Part shown: positions 1 through 8,137 of the stretch, in pieces
Numbering within the stretch: position 1 is the first letter of the stretch
Layout of the letters: the number at the start of each line of letters is the position of its first letter
Assembly (NCBI RefSeq): GCF_004345365.1
Contig: NZ_SLVF01000008.1
Coordinates: 62,001-126,000 of the forward strand
Reading direction: 5' to 3'
Origin: Kribbella sp. VKM Ac-2568
GTDB taxonomy: Bacteria; Actinomycetota; Actinomycetes; Propionibacteriales; Kribbellaceae
DNA: 64,000 nucleotides
The notes under the pieces: generated by a model
Told to the model about the DNA's origin: nothing
The model's database searches: none
Seen by the model: only the letters and a program-made list of their open reading frames with translations
Position numbers and translations under genes: made by a program

Positions 1-834
1 GTTCGGGTTCTGCAGCACCCAGGCGATCGCCAGCTGGGACAGGCTCAGCCCGACCTCGTCCGCGATCGGCTTCAGCTCCTGCACCCGGGTCAGCACGTCG
101 TCGGTGAGGAAGCGCTTCACCATGTCCGCGCCACCCTTCTCGTCGGTGGCGCGCGACCCGGCCGGCGGCTGCTCGCCCGGCTTGTACTTGCCCGTCAGGA
201 CGCCCTGCGCGATCGGCGAGAACACCACCTGCCCGATCCCGAGCTCCTCCGACGCCGGCACCACCTCGGCCTCGATCACCCGCCAGAGCATGCTGTACTG
301 CGGCTGGTTGGAGACCAGCGGGATCCGCAGCTCCCGGGCCAGCCGGTGGCCCTCCTGCAACTGCTCGGCCGTCCACTCCGACGTACCGATGTAGAGCGCC
401 TTGCCGGCCCGGACGACGTCGGCGAAGGCCTCCATCGTCTCCTCCAGCGGCGTCTCCGTGTCGAACCGGTGCGCCTGGTAGACGTCCACGTAGTCGGTCT
501 TCAGCCGCTTCAGCGACCCGTTGATCGACTCGTGGATGTGCTTGCGCGACAGCCCGACGTCGTTGGGTCCGCCCGGCCCGGTCGGCCAGTACACCTTGGT
601 GAGGATCTCCAGCGACTCCCGCCGCACGCCCTCGAGCGCCTCACCCAGCACCGTCTCCGCCTTGGTGTTGGCGTAGACGTCCGCGGTGTCGAACGTGGTG
701 ATCCCGGCCTCCAGGGCCGCCTTCACGCAGGCCTTCGCCTGCTCGTTCTCCACCTGCGAGCCATGGGTGAGCCAGTTCCCGTAGGAGATCTCGCTGACCT
801 TCAATCCACTGTTGCCGAGATACCGAAAGTCCAT
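1..834 (-). CDS. Aldo/keto reductase, 3' end beyond left edge
   Basis: NADPH-dependent oxidoreductase of the aldo/keto reductase superfamily, closest in flavour to the Kv-beta/YghZ-like group; its substrate cannot be told. The ATG is at 834 and 278 codons are visible without a stop, so the C-terminus is missing. The catalytic tetrad is visible: D49 and Y54 in FDTADVY, K80 in LTKVYW and H122 in YQAHRFD. The last visible part, LAIAWVLQNPN, is the usual late helix of the family, so only a short tail should be absent. The gene diverges from a YCII gene across 196 bp that contain a perfect palindrome. Family assignment is firm; physiological role is unknown. Confidence 0.9.
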   Translation of the reverse strand, partial: MDFRYLGNSGLKVSEISYGNWLTHGSQVENEQAKACVKAALEAGITTFDTADVYANTKAETVLGEALEGVRRESLEILTKVYWPTGPGGPNDVGLSRKHIHESINGSLKRLKTDYVDVYQAHRFDTETPLEETMEAFADVVRAGKALYIGTSEWTAEQLQEGHRLARELRIPLVSNQPQYSMLWRVIEAEVVPASEELGIGQVVFSPIAQGVLTGKYKPGEQPPAGSRATDEKGGADMVKRFLTDDVLTRVQELKPIADEVGLSLSQLAIAWVLQNPN

Positions 835-888
835 GACCCCGACCCTACTTCCCCGGCTCCTCCCACACCCGCCCGCGTCGCCGGACAG

Positions 889-902
889 CCGCAGTACTGC
901 GG
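889..902. promoter_or_regulatory. 14-bp perfect palindrome between divergent genes
   Basis: CCGCAGTACTGCGG reads identically on both strands and lies in the 196-bp gap between the aldo/keto reductase (start 834, minus) and the YCII gene (start 1031, plus). Its placement fits an operator shared by both promoters. No regulator gene lies beside it, and GTAC-centred words are common in this genome, so the role is a guess. I see no clear sigma-70 boxes in the rest of the gap. Confidence 0.3.
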
Positions 903-1030
903 GACGCCGGGCGCGGGTGAGCCGGGGGTGCGGGAAACTTCGGGTGGGTGTCGATCCGGACCATGCGTGTTCGTGTTGGTGGTGAGAAGCGGCCTGCGGG
1001 CCGGACGATTGCTGACCAGGGAGTGACGAG

Positions 1031-1375
1031 ATGAAGCAGTATCTGTTGGCAGTGCAGCTGGTCGAGGGATCCCAGGCGCCGGAAGCTCCGGACGAGGGAG
1101 GCGACGTGGACGCCCTGAACCGCGAGATGGTGGCGGAGGGTGTCTGGGTGTTCGGCGGCGGGCTGGAGCCGCGGTCGACGGCCTCGGTGGTGCGGGCCGA
1201 CGGTGGCGAGGTGCTGATCACCGACGGGCCGTTCGCGGAGAGCAAGGAGTACATGGCCGGGTTCTGGGTGATCAAGGTGCCCGACCTGGACGCCGCCCTC
1301 GTCTGGGCGACCAAGGCGACCAAGGCCTGCCGCCAGCCGGTCGAGGTCACCCCCTTCGACGACGAGGTGGCGTGA
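1031..1375 (+). CDS. YCII-related small protein
   Basis: A 114-residue protein of the YCII/YciI family, alpha-beta ferredoxin-like dimers of mostly unknown function that in actinobacteria often sit next to ECF sigma factors. The hallmark DGPFAESKE is at residues 65-73, followed by a conserved GFWVIKVPDLDAAL stretch. The ATG at 1031 follows an AGGGAGTGACGAG leader, a fair ribosome site. The gene is monocistronic, diverging from the reductase and converging on the phosphatase-like gene, with 38 bp between the stops. No sigma factor adjoins it here. Family firm, function unknown. Confidence 0.85.
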   Translation: MKQYLLAVQLVEGSQAPEAPDEGGDVDALNREMVAEGVWVFGGGLEPRSTASVVRADGGEVLITDGPFAESKEYMAGFWVIKVPDLDAALVWATKATKACRQPVEVTPFDDEVA

Positions 1376-1413
1376 CCAACGCCTGCTGACCGCCGGCTGA
1401 CCGCGGCAGTCGG

Positions 1414-2211
1414 TCAGGGGTTCCGGGCGATGAGTTCGACGAGCTTCGCGTGGGTGGCGGGATCGGCGGCCGCGAGCAGGCCCGGGCCGGTGTGCAGGGG
1501 TTGCCCGCGGAGGTCGGTGACGACGCAGCCGGCCGCCTGACAGAGGGCGATGCCGGCGGTGAAGTGGACACTGTCGCGCAACTGACCGTTGGTCACGTAC
1601 GCCGCGCGCCGCCCGGCCGCCACCCACGCGAGCGCCAGCGTGGTCGACGACACCCGCGGCCCGAAGGTGTCCCGGAACTCCGGGTCGAGCAGGATCTTCG
1701 CCGGCATGAGCTCCGCGTCCGGCGGCGCATCGACGTCGATGTCCACGATCCGCGAACCGGCCGAAGGCTCCAGCGGTGAGTCGGAACCGCCACGCCGTAC
1801 TGCGGCCGTGGTCCCGTCGGTCCAGAACACCTCGTCACTGAGCGGATCCGCCACCGCTGACACGAGGCGCTGACCACTCGCCTGGAGCGCGACGTTCGTG
1901 CAGAACAGGGGAGTCTGCGCCGCGAAGTTGAGCGTCCCGCACAGCGGATCGACCAGCCAGGTCCGGGTCTGCCCGTCACCAGAACCGCCGTTGGCGCCGT
2001 ACTCCTCACCCACCACGGCATCGTCCGGCCGGGCCCGCCGGAGCAGGTCGACGATCGCCCGCTCCGCCTCGAGATCGGCATCGGTCGCGAAGTCAGTGGC
2101 CGACTTGTCGTACCGCCCCACCGGCCTCCCGTACTTCCTCCGAACCACCCCAGCCCCGGCCAGCGCCGCCTCAACCGCTACCTCGACATCCACCCCACCA
2201 TCCAACAGCAC
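1414..2211 (-). CDS. Inositol-monophosphatase-like protein with altered metal site
   Basis: A 265-residue member of the IMPase/FIG fold. I chose the GTG at 2211 because a GAAGG sequence lies just upstream and the start falls one base after the stop of the preceding gene; an upstream in-frame ATG at 2298 would run inside that gene. The first metal motif VGEE is at 67-70. The second reads WLVDPLCGTLNF (85-96): the usual DPxDGT has Cys91 in place of the second Asp. The third, normally WDxAAG, reads VHFTAG (215-220), with His in place of the Asp. Loss of two metal ligands makes ordinary Mg-dependent phosphatase action doubtful; a changed metal or a binding role is possible. Probably co-transcribed with the glycosidase. 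Confidence 0.75.
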   Translation of the reverse strand: MLLDGGVDVEVAVEAALAGAGVVRRKYGRPVGRYDKSATDFATDADLEAERAIVDLLRRARPDDAVVGEEYGANGGSGDGQTRTWLVDPLCGTLNFAAQTPLFCTNVALQASGQRLVSAVADPLSDEVFWTDGTTAAVRRGGSDSPLEPSAGSRIVDIDVDAPPDAELMPAKILLDPEFRDTFGPRVSSTTLALAWVAAGRRAAYVTNGQLRDSVHFTAGIALCQAAGCVVTDLRGQPLHTGPGLLAAADPATHAKLVELIARNP

Positions 2212-2212
2212 A

Positions 2213-3555
2213 TCAGCCTTCGGTGACGTGGATGTCGAGCGTGTGGTGGCCGGTCGAAGTCGCAGGCACGGCGGTGGTCGGGTCCACGGGATGACCATCC
2301 AGGGAGACCGCGGCTCTGGTTCCGGTGCCGGACACGGTCAGGTCGAGGGTCGCCCGGCGGTAGCGGAGTCCGGTCAGGCGGAGGTTCTCGTAACCGGGTG
2401 GGACCGTCGGCCGGATGGCGATGCCGCTCGGGGTGAAGTGGAGGCCGAAGAGGCCCTCGTGGATCAGGCGGAGGAGGGCCGTGGCCGACCAGGTCTGGTC
2501 CGGGAGGGATTCCCAGGGGCGATCGACCTGCCAGCCGCCGTCGACAGCGCCGGTGGTCGCGTTGTAGAGCTCGAACAGGTCGTCGTCGCTGCGTGGAACA
2601 GCCGGATCAGGTCATCGAGCGTCTGCCCGAAGACCGCGACGTCGCCGACGGAGGCCGCGGCCGCTCCCCACAACCCCATCACCATCGGCCAGCAGATCGC
2701 GTTGTGCCGGCCGGGGTGCGCCTCGTCGTACCGGTCGAAGTGCGGCCAGACGTTGACCAGGCCGTACGGCTCGCGGTGCACGCTGGCCAGGATCCGCTTC
2801 GTGCGCTCGGGGCCGGCGATGCCGAACTCGATGGCGAGGGCGAGTCCGGCCGTCTCCTGATGACGATCGAGACCACTCGGGCCGAGGAAGTAGCCGTACA
2901 GCCCACTCGCCTCGTCCCAGAGGTGCCGGTTGATCGCCTCCGCGAGCGCATCGGCCCGCTCACTGAAGATCGGCTGATCACCGAGTTGCGCAAGGCAACG
3001 GAGTGCCTGGACGTAGATCGCGTTCGTGGACAGGCAGCGCAGTTCGGCGGCCCCTGGATGGTCGAGCACGAACGACGACCGATTTCCCGCCTCGTACGGC
3101 GGCTCCGGGAACCCGCTGATCCCGTCCTGCATCAGCGAGGGCCCTTCATAGAGCCCGGTCGCCGCGTCGTAATGCTCCCGGTCGAGGATCTCCAGCGAGT
3201 CACACCCGATCCGGTACGCCGCGGCCGCGAACGCGGTGTCGCCGGTGACCAGGAAGTGCTGCCAAGCGCCGATCACCCAGATGATCTGGTCCCACCACTG
3301 GTAGTCCTGGGCAACCACCTGGCTGCCGTCGGGTCTGGTCTCGCAGACCTTCAGCAGTGTCGCCCGGGCCGTGTCCGGCGCGAGCAGGCTCGCCGCGTGC
3401 CAGCAGTTGATCGCCGCGTCGCGGGTCCACGGCTCGGCGTACCCGGCGCCGGCGCGGATGAACCCGTCCGCCGTGACGGTGGTGTCGAGCAGGTTCCGCA
3501 GCGCGGCGCCGTACAGGGCTTGGAGGACAGGAGGAGCTTCGATCGTCGGGGGCAC
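2213..3555 (-). pseudogene. Six-hairpin glycosidase, frameshifted
   Basis: An (alpha/alpha)6-barrel glycosidase-like protein, trehalase/amylo-glucosidase type (WTRDAAIN at 43-50, WWDQIIWVIGAW, later WPMVMGLWG). The frame running from 3555 reads well to FHA near base 2593 and then turns into low-quality sequence, ending at 2464. From about 2590 the next frame continues the family with SDDDLFELYN, WESLPDQTW and a C-terminal beta domain, ending with TGA at 2213-2215. One missing base near 2591 explains this. Whole length would be about 447 residues. GTG 3555 is preferred over GTG 3585 because GGAAGG lies 9 bases upstream. The frameshift may be a sequencing error or a real mutation. Confidence 0.75.
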
Positions 3556-3593
3556 TGGCCCAATCCTTCCAGAGCCGGTCCGCACGCTGAGTA

Positions 3594-4283
3594 TTACGTC
3601 TGCTTGGGAGTCACGGTGACGAGTCGGGCTTCCATGCCGTCGAGGATCGCCTCGAGGCCGAACTCGAAGCTGCTGTCAGGCGCGGCCCCATAGCCCGCGC
3701 CGGCTGTCTCGAGGCGGGCGCGGAGCCGGGGGAACTGCGCCGCGACTTCCGTCGCTTCCGTCATCCCGGCGTCCATGAGCTTCTCGCTGTCCCCGCCGTC
3801 GCGGCTGAGCTCTCTCCGGAGCGATGCCGCGGCAGCCGGACCGATGGCGTTGCCGAGGACGAAGGTGAAGACCGCGGCCGCCGCCTGGTCGGCCTGGGCG
3901 GCAGTGAACCCGGCGGTCTCGTAAATGGCGAGGTTGTGGTCGTCGTGGCGAGCCTTGCGAGGGCCGAACATCAGGTACGCGCCGAAGGCCTGCACCAGCC
4001 AGGTGTGGCGGGCGAGCATCGCCTGCAGGTCGGTGGCCATCGTCGTGGCGGCCGAGCGCCAGTGGCCCGTGGACAGGTCGGGCAGGGTGATCTCGTCCCA
4101 CACCCGGTCCCCGGCCAGCCCGATGAGGTTGCTCTTGCTGCCCACGTGCCAGTAGACGGCGGTGGCCGCCGAGCCGAGCCGCTTGCCGAGCGCCCGCATG
4201 TTCAGGCCCTCGAGCCCTTCGTCGTCGAGCAGGCCGACGGCGGCGTCGACGATCTGGTCGCGGGTCAGCGTGTCACGCGGCAT
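3594..4283 (-). CDS. TetR-family transcriptional regulator
   Basis: A 229-residue repressor-type regulator. The N-terminal helix-turn-helix covers about 10-56 (LTRDQIVDAAVGLLDDEG, then a recognition helix in GSAATAVYWHVGSK); the rest is the ligand domain with a TetR_C-like layout, as in drug-responsive regulators. ATG 4283 gives the standard N-terminus; an upstream ATG at 4328 would add 15 odd residues and overlap the inverted repeat. A pair of 18-bp inverted sites lies 29-84 bp upstream, a natural autoregulation target. The glycosidase and phosphatase-like genes follow in the same direction (38 bp to the glycosidase GTG), so they may be co-transcribed with the regulator. Confidence 0.9.
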   Translation of the reverse strand: MPRDTLTRDQIVDAAVGLLDDEGLEGLNMRALGKRLGSAATAVYWHVGSKSNLIGLAGDRVWDEITLPDLSTGHWRSAATTMATDLQAMLARHTWLVQAFGAYLMFGPRKARHDDHNLAIYETAGFTAAQADQAAAAVFTFVLGNAIGPAAAASLRRELSRDGGDSEKLMDAGMTEATEVAAQFPRLRARLETAGAGYGAAPDSSFEFGLEAILDGMEARLVTVTPKQT

Positions 4284-4311
4284 GCGCCCAAGGTAGTCCA
4301 GCGGCCCATCC

Positions 4312-4367
4312 ACTTGCACACAGTTCAAGTCACCTCGGTCGCCGGGGCGCTTGAACTGGGTGCAAGT
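4312..4367. promoter_or_regulatory. Paired TetR operator-like inverted repeats
   Basis: Arms 4312-4329 (ACTTGCACACAGTTCAAG) and 4350-4367 (its reverse complement with one mismatch) are separated by 20 bp. Each arm is itself an imperfect palindrome, CTTGnAC...GTnCAAG, which suits a TetR dimer, so the region looks like two operators just upstream of the tetR start. It also lies 5 bp beyond the stop of the DUF3043 gene and could fold into an 18-bp hairpin ending that transcript. Both roles may hold; no U-tract follows. Confidence 0.6.
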
Positions 4368-4371
4368 CGTA

Positions 4372-4962
4372 CTACGCGGGCTTCTCGCCGCGGGCGACCA
4401 TCGGCTTGGGGAGGCGCCAGCGGCGCATCTGCATGGTGCGGCGGACGGCGTAGAAGCCGATGCCCTTGGTGGACTCGTTCGCGAACTTCTTCGCGATCGC
4501 GCGCTTGAGACCGGCCGAGAGCAGGAACCAGTCGGCCGCGATCGCCAGGATCATCACCAGGAACAGGATGTTCACCAGGCCGGGCAGCCAGCGGAAGGTG
4601 CCCGAGAAGACCACGCCGAGCAGCGAGATCACGAGCAGCACCGGCAGCGCGAACTCCATCACCGACCAGCGGGAGTCGACGTAGTCGCGGGCGAATCGGC
4701 GGACCGGGCCCTTGTCGGCGGCCGGCAGGTACCGGTCGTCGCCGGTCTTCATCGCGTCCTGCATCTTGGCGCGCTCGATCCGGACCTTCTCGCGACGGTA
4801 CGCGGAGGCCTCCTTGCGGTTGCGCGGCTTCTTCAGGGCGGACTTGCGGGCCGCCTCGGCCTCCCGGCGGGTCGGGGTCGGACGTCCCTTGCCGCCCGGC
4901 TTCGGCTGGGAGGCCGTGGTCGCGGTTTGCTGCGGTGTCTCAGACTTGGTACGACGGAACAC
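4372..4962 (-). CDS. DUF3043 membrane protein
   Basis: A 196-residue actinobacterial protein of the DUF3043 family. The N-terminal ~90 residues are highly basic and polar (a GGKGRPTPTRREAEAARK stretch, then KKPRNRKEASAYRREK). Two hydrophobic segments follow at about 103-121 and 125-147, then a basic cytoplasmic tail. The conserved middle includes RRFARDYVDSRWSVMEF. Function is not established. The gene diverges from pspA across 204 bp, a gap in which I see no convincing paired promoter boxes. Family call is firm. Confidence 0.85.
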   Translation of the reverse strand: MFRRTKSETPQQTATTASQPKPGGKGRPTPTRREAEAARKSALKKPRNRKEASAYRREKVRIERAKMQDAMKTGDDRYLPAADKGPVRRFARDYVDSRWSVMEFALPVLLVISLLGVVFSGTFRWLPGLVNILFLVMILAIAADWFLLSAGLKRAIAKKFANESTKGIGFYAVRRTMQMRRWRLPKPMVARGEKPA

Positions 4963-5166
4963 GGGGACTGAACCTCATTCGGGAAACTTGCTGCGCTGGT
5001 CACCGGGAACGCCAGGGATCGCGGCGCCTCCGGACTCGGGGTGGTCCCCGGACCTTTGCACCACTTTATCGGGGCCGGTCCCGATGGTGTGGTGACCCGT
5101 AGGGACATAGGGTGGTTGACACGCACGCCGGGTCCACTCTCCGGCTCAGAAGGGGTACGGATATCG

Positions 5167-5976
5167 ATGAGCATCTTCAAGAGGATGTCGACGATCTTCA
5201 AGGCCAAGGCCAACACGGCGCTGGACAAGGCAGAAGATCCTCGCGAAACCCTTGACTACTCGTATCAGAAGCAGCTCGAACTGCTGCAGAAGGTGCGGCG
5301 TGGTGTGGCCGACGTTGCCACCAGCCGGAAGCGGGTGGAGCTGCAGGCGTCGCAGCTGCAGTCCCAGTCGCAGAAGCTGCAGGACCAGGCCCAGAAGGCG
5401 CTCTCGATGGGCCGGGAGGACCTCGCCCGCGAGGCCCTGACCCGCAAGTCCGGGCTGCAGGGTCAGATCGACGACCTGACCGCCCAGCACGCCCAGCTGC
5501 AGGGCGAGGAGGAGAAGCTCACCCTCGCGTCGCAGCGGCTGCAGGCGAAGGTGGAGTCCTTCCGCACCCGCAAGGAGACGATCAAGGCCACCTACACGGC
5601 GGCCGAGGCGCAGACCCGGATCAACGAGGCCTTCTCCGGCATCTCCGAGGAGATGAGCGACGTCGGCCTGGCGGTCCAGCGTGCCGAGGACAAGACCCAG
5701 CAGATGCAGGCCCGGGCCGGCGCGATCGACGAGCTGCTCGCCTCCGGCGCGCTCGACGACGCCACCGGGACGAGCAAGGACAGCATCACCCTCGAGCTCG
5801 AGCGGATGTCGTCGAACTCCGACGTCGAGGACGAGCTGGCCGCGATGAAGGCCCAGCTGGCCCCGGCCGAGGCGCCGAAGCAGCTGTCCCAGGACGCGCC
5901 TGGCGCGGCCCAGCCCCAGCAACCAGCCCAGCAGCCCGTGCAGCAGCCGGCTCGACCGCAGGACGGAGACGCGTGA
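5167..5976 (+). CDS. pspA: PspA/IM30 membrane-stress protein
   Basis: A 269-residue phage-shock protein A/IM30 homologue, a peripheral membrane protein that oligomerises to protect a leaking cytoplasmic membrane. The start is ATG 5167 (MSIFKRMSTIFKAKANTAL), giving the typical amphipathic N-terminal helix, with AAGGGG upstream. Residues about 20-215 are long heptad-type coiled coil, typified by YQKQLELLQKVRRGVADV. The last ~40 residues are Ala/Gln/Pro-rich and low-complexity. The stop overlaps the next start (TGATG), so it is translationally coupled to the pspAA-like gene. No psp regulator gene is present nearby. Confidence 0.93.
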   Translation: MSIFKRMSTIFKAKANTALDKAEDPRETLDYSYQKQLELLQKVRRGVADVATSRKRVELQASQLQSQSQKLQDQAQKALSMGREDLAREALTRKSGLQGQIDDLTAQHAQLQGEEEKLTLASQRLQAKVESFRTRKETIKATYTAAEAQTRINEAFSGISEEMSDVGLAVQRAEDKTQQMQARAGAIDELLASGALDDATGTSKDSITLELERMSSNSDVEDELAAMKAQLAPAEAPKQLSQDAPGAAQPQQPAQQPVQQPARPQDGDA

Positions 5977-6251
5977 TGATCGTCCGGATCATGGGTGAGG
6001 GCCAGTACCGGCTGCCCGACGAGAAGCTCGACCAGCTGAACGTGATCGACTCCGACCTCGAGAAGGCTGTCTCGGCGGGCGACGACGGCGCTTTCGGTCC
6101 GGCGTTCGCGGCGCTGCTGGAGTTCGTCCGCAGCGGCGAGCGGGTGCCCGACGACGAACTGCACGACTCCGACGCGATCCTGCCGCCGGGCGACAGCACC
6201 CTCGCCGAGATGCGTGAGCTGATCAGTGGCGACGGGCTGATCGCCGGCTGA
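5976..6251 (+). CDS. pspAA: PspA-associated protein PspAA
   Basis: A 91-residue acidic protein beginning MIVRIMGEGQYRLPD, the signature of the PspAA family that accompanies pspA in actinobacteria. I use ATG 5976, which overlaps the pspA stop; a GTG three bases earlier is in frame and cannot be excluded. The body includes LDQLNVIDSDLEKAVSAGDD and a C-terminal DAILPPGDSTLAEMRELI segment. Its role is thought to be modulation of PspA; no enzyme motif is visible. A hairpin 20 bp past the stop ends the operon. Confidence 0.85.
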   Translation: MIVRIMGEGQYRLPDEKLDQLNVIDSDLEKAVSAGDDGAFGPAFAALLEFVRSGERVPDDELHDSDAILPPGDSTLAEMRELISGDGLIAG

Positions 6252-6270
6252 TCGCCCTCCGTAATCATTT

Positions 6271-6306
6271 CAAGACCCCTGAGTCCGAACGGACCCGGGG
6301 GTCTTG
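6271..6306 (+). terminator. Hairpin after pspA-pspAA
   Basis: CAAGACCCC (6271-6279) pairs with GGGGTCTTG (6298-6306), and inside it GTCC pairs with GGAC around a GAAC loop. There is no T-run. It lies directly after the pspAA stop and before locus A, and marks the edge between housekeeping and EPS genes. Confidence 0.65.
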
Positions 6307-6374
6307 GCGTTCCGGGGCCTGTCGACTGCTCCCGGGTAAACACTGGGATTCGCTACTGTCCTAACGCTTCCAGG

Positions 6375-6385
6375 CGTAGTACTCT
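6375..6385 (+). promoter_or_regulatory. CGTAGTACTCT element upstream of first priming transferase
   Basis: The 177-bp stretch between the terminator and the GTG at 6484 holds CGTAGTACTCT, followed after a few bases by GGGTCATTGCCG. A close match, CGTAGTACCCT then GGTGACTTGCCG, occurs upstream of the second priming transferase (37487-37497). TACTCT/TACCCT would serve as a -10 box, but no clear -35 box is visible. The distance to the start codon differs (about 109 and 297 bp). Confidence 0.3.
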
Positions 6386-6483
6386 CTGGGTCATTGCCGT
6401 TGTGGGGGCGGCATTACATCGAGGTCTGCGGCGGGGTGTGGGGATGTCGCAGATGTCGATTCGCCTGTGGGGGGTGACTTTCT

Positions 6484-8016
6484 GTGACAGATTTTGTCGT
6501 GTCCGAAGGTTTGGCCGACTCGGCTGATCGAAGGCCGGTAGCGGTAGGGGACCGTCGCCGGCCGTTGTGGGTGGTGCCGGACGAAGTTCCGGCGATTGTG
6601 CCGCGCTCCGCCCGGTTCACCGAGGCGCGCTGGGTCGCGAAGTACCGCTGGGCCGCGCTGGGTGGCGATCTGATCGCCGCGCTGGTGGGCGTCTCGCTGG
6701 CCCTGGTGGCCCGGTTCGGGGCTCAGATCAACGAGGGCTACTTCGTGCTGGGGGCGGTGCTGCCGGTCGCCTGGCTGGCCTGTGTGGCCCTGGAGCGCGG
6801 GTACGAGACGCGCTACTTCGGCACCGGGCCGGAGGAGTTCCGGTCCATCCTGCGAGCCGCCGTGGCCTTGACGGCGCTGATCGCGGTCACGTCGTACGCG
6901 ACCAAGAGCAACGTTGCTCGTGGTTTCGTCGTGCTGGCCGTGCCGATGACCTGTCTGGCGGCGCTGCTGGTGCGCTGGCTGCTGCATCGCAGCCTGGCCG
7001 GCCGGCGCTTCGTCGGTCGATGTATGCGCCGGGTGCTGATCGTCGGGCGCAACCAGCAGGTGACCACCTTGCGGAAGCACCTGGAGGAGAGGCCGGCGGA
7101 CGGCTACACCGTCGTCGCGACCTGCCTGCCACGTGGTGACGTGAGGGCGGAACCCGAGGCCGGCTCCGCCAAGCTGGGGCGGACCGAGGAGGACATCCTC
7201 GCCGCGGTCGACATGTACTCCGTCGACGTGGTCGCGGTGGCCGCCGACCCGGAGCTCGCGGGGCAGTCCCTGCGCAGGCTCTCCTGGGCCCTCGAGCAGC
7301 GCGGCATCGACCTGGTCGTGTCGCCCGGCATCGTCGAGGTCGCCGGGCCGCGGATCTCGATCCGGCCGGTCGCGGGACTCTCGCTGCTGCACCTCGAGCG
7401 GCCGTCGGTGAGTGGTGGACCGCATCTGCTGAAGAACATCTTCGACCGGGTGGTCGGCTTCTTCATGCTGCTGCTCGCCGCACCGATCCTGCTCGTCGCC
7501 GCGGCACTGGTGAAGTTCACCAGCCGTGGGCCGGTGCTGTTCCGGCAGACCCGCGTGGGGCGGGCCGGCGACGAGTTCTCGATGCTGAAGTTCCGCAGCA
7601 TGGTGGTGGACGCCGAAGAACGCAAGGCGGACCTGCACGAGCAGAGCGACGGCAACGACGTGCTCTTCAAGCTGCGCGACGATCCGCGGGTCACCCGGGT
7701 CGGCCGTTACCTGCGGCGCTTCTCGGTGGACGAGTTGCCGCAACTGGTGAACGTGCTGCGCGGTGAGATGTCGCTGGTCGGGCCTCGGCCGCCGCTGCCG
7801 ACCGAGGTCGCGACGTACGCCATCGACGACGCCCGCCGGATGCTCGTCAAACCAGGCCTGACCGGCCTGTGGCAGGTGAGTGGCCGAAGCGACCTGACCT
7901 GGGAGGAGTCAGTCCGCCTCGACCTGCGCTACGTGGACAACTGGTCCATCGCGCTCGACCTGCTCATCTTGTGGAAGACCGCGCGCGCCGTGTTCGGCCG
8001 CGACGGCGCTTACTGA
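6484..8016 (+). CDS. Polyprenyl glycosylphosphotransferase (EPS priming enzyme, locus A)
   Basis: A 510-residue WbaP/WcaJ-type enzyme that loads the first sugar phosphate onto undecaprenyl phosphate at the inner membrane. Order: cytoplasmic N-terminal tail with a WVVPDEVPAIVPRSARF motif, about four membrane helices (~57-155), a nucleotide-binding-like domain (~175-290), a further membrane helix near 318-340, then the bacterial sugar transferase domain with MLKFRSM and LPQLVNVLRGEMSLVGPRP (~418-436). Start is GTG 6484 after GGGGGGTGACT. A paralogue with long near-identical stretches, even in the cytoplasmic tail, starts at 37784. Sugar specificity cannot be read. Confidence 0.93.
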   Translation: MTDFVVSEGLADSADRRPVAVGDRRRPLWVVPDEVPAIVPRSARFTEARWVAKYRWAALGGDLIAALVGVSLALVARFGAQINEGYFVLGAVLPVAWLACVALERGYETRYFGTGPEEFRSILRAAVALTALIAVTSYATKSNVARGFVVLAVPMTCLAALLVRWLLHRSLAGRRFVGRCMRRVLIVGRNQQVTTLRKHLEERPADGYTVVATCLPRGDVRAEPEAGSAKLGRTEEDILAAVDMYSVDVVAVAADPELAGQSLRRLSWALEQRGIDLVVSPGIVEVAGPRISIRPVAGLSLLHLERPSVSGGPHLLKNIFDRVVGFFMLLLAAPILLVAAALVKFTSRGPVLFRQTRVGRAGDEFSMLKFRSMVVDAEERKADLHEQSDGNDVLFKLRDDPRVTRVGRYLRRFSVDELPQLVNVLRGEMSLVGPRPPLPTEVATYAIDDARRMLVKPGLTGLWQVSGRSDLTWEESVRLDLRYVDNWSIALDLLILWKTARAVFGRDGAY

Positions 8017-8031
8017 TCGCACTTTCTGTCC

Positions 8032-8060
8032 CACAGTCCGGCGGGGGGTCGCCGGCTGTG
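8032..8060 (+). terminator. Hairpin after first priming transferase
   Basis: CACAGTCCGGCG pairs with CGCCGGCTGTG with a single bulged T, around a G-rich loop. It lies 16 bp beyond the stop at 8016 and separates the transferase from the sigma factor gene. No T-run follows. Confidence 0.55.
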
Positions 8061-8137
8061 CGCAAGTCGCACCACATCTCCGAGCACCACCACATACGAG
8101 CATCAAAGACAGATGTGTGTTCCCGAGGGGGGAATCC

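Noticed and set aside
4963..5166. A sigma-70 promoter for pspA from TTGACA at 5116-5121
   Set aside because: No acceptable -10 box follows at 16-19 bases, so I do not list it.
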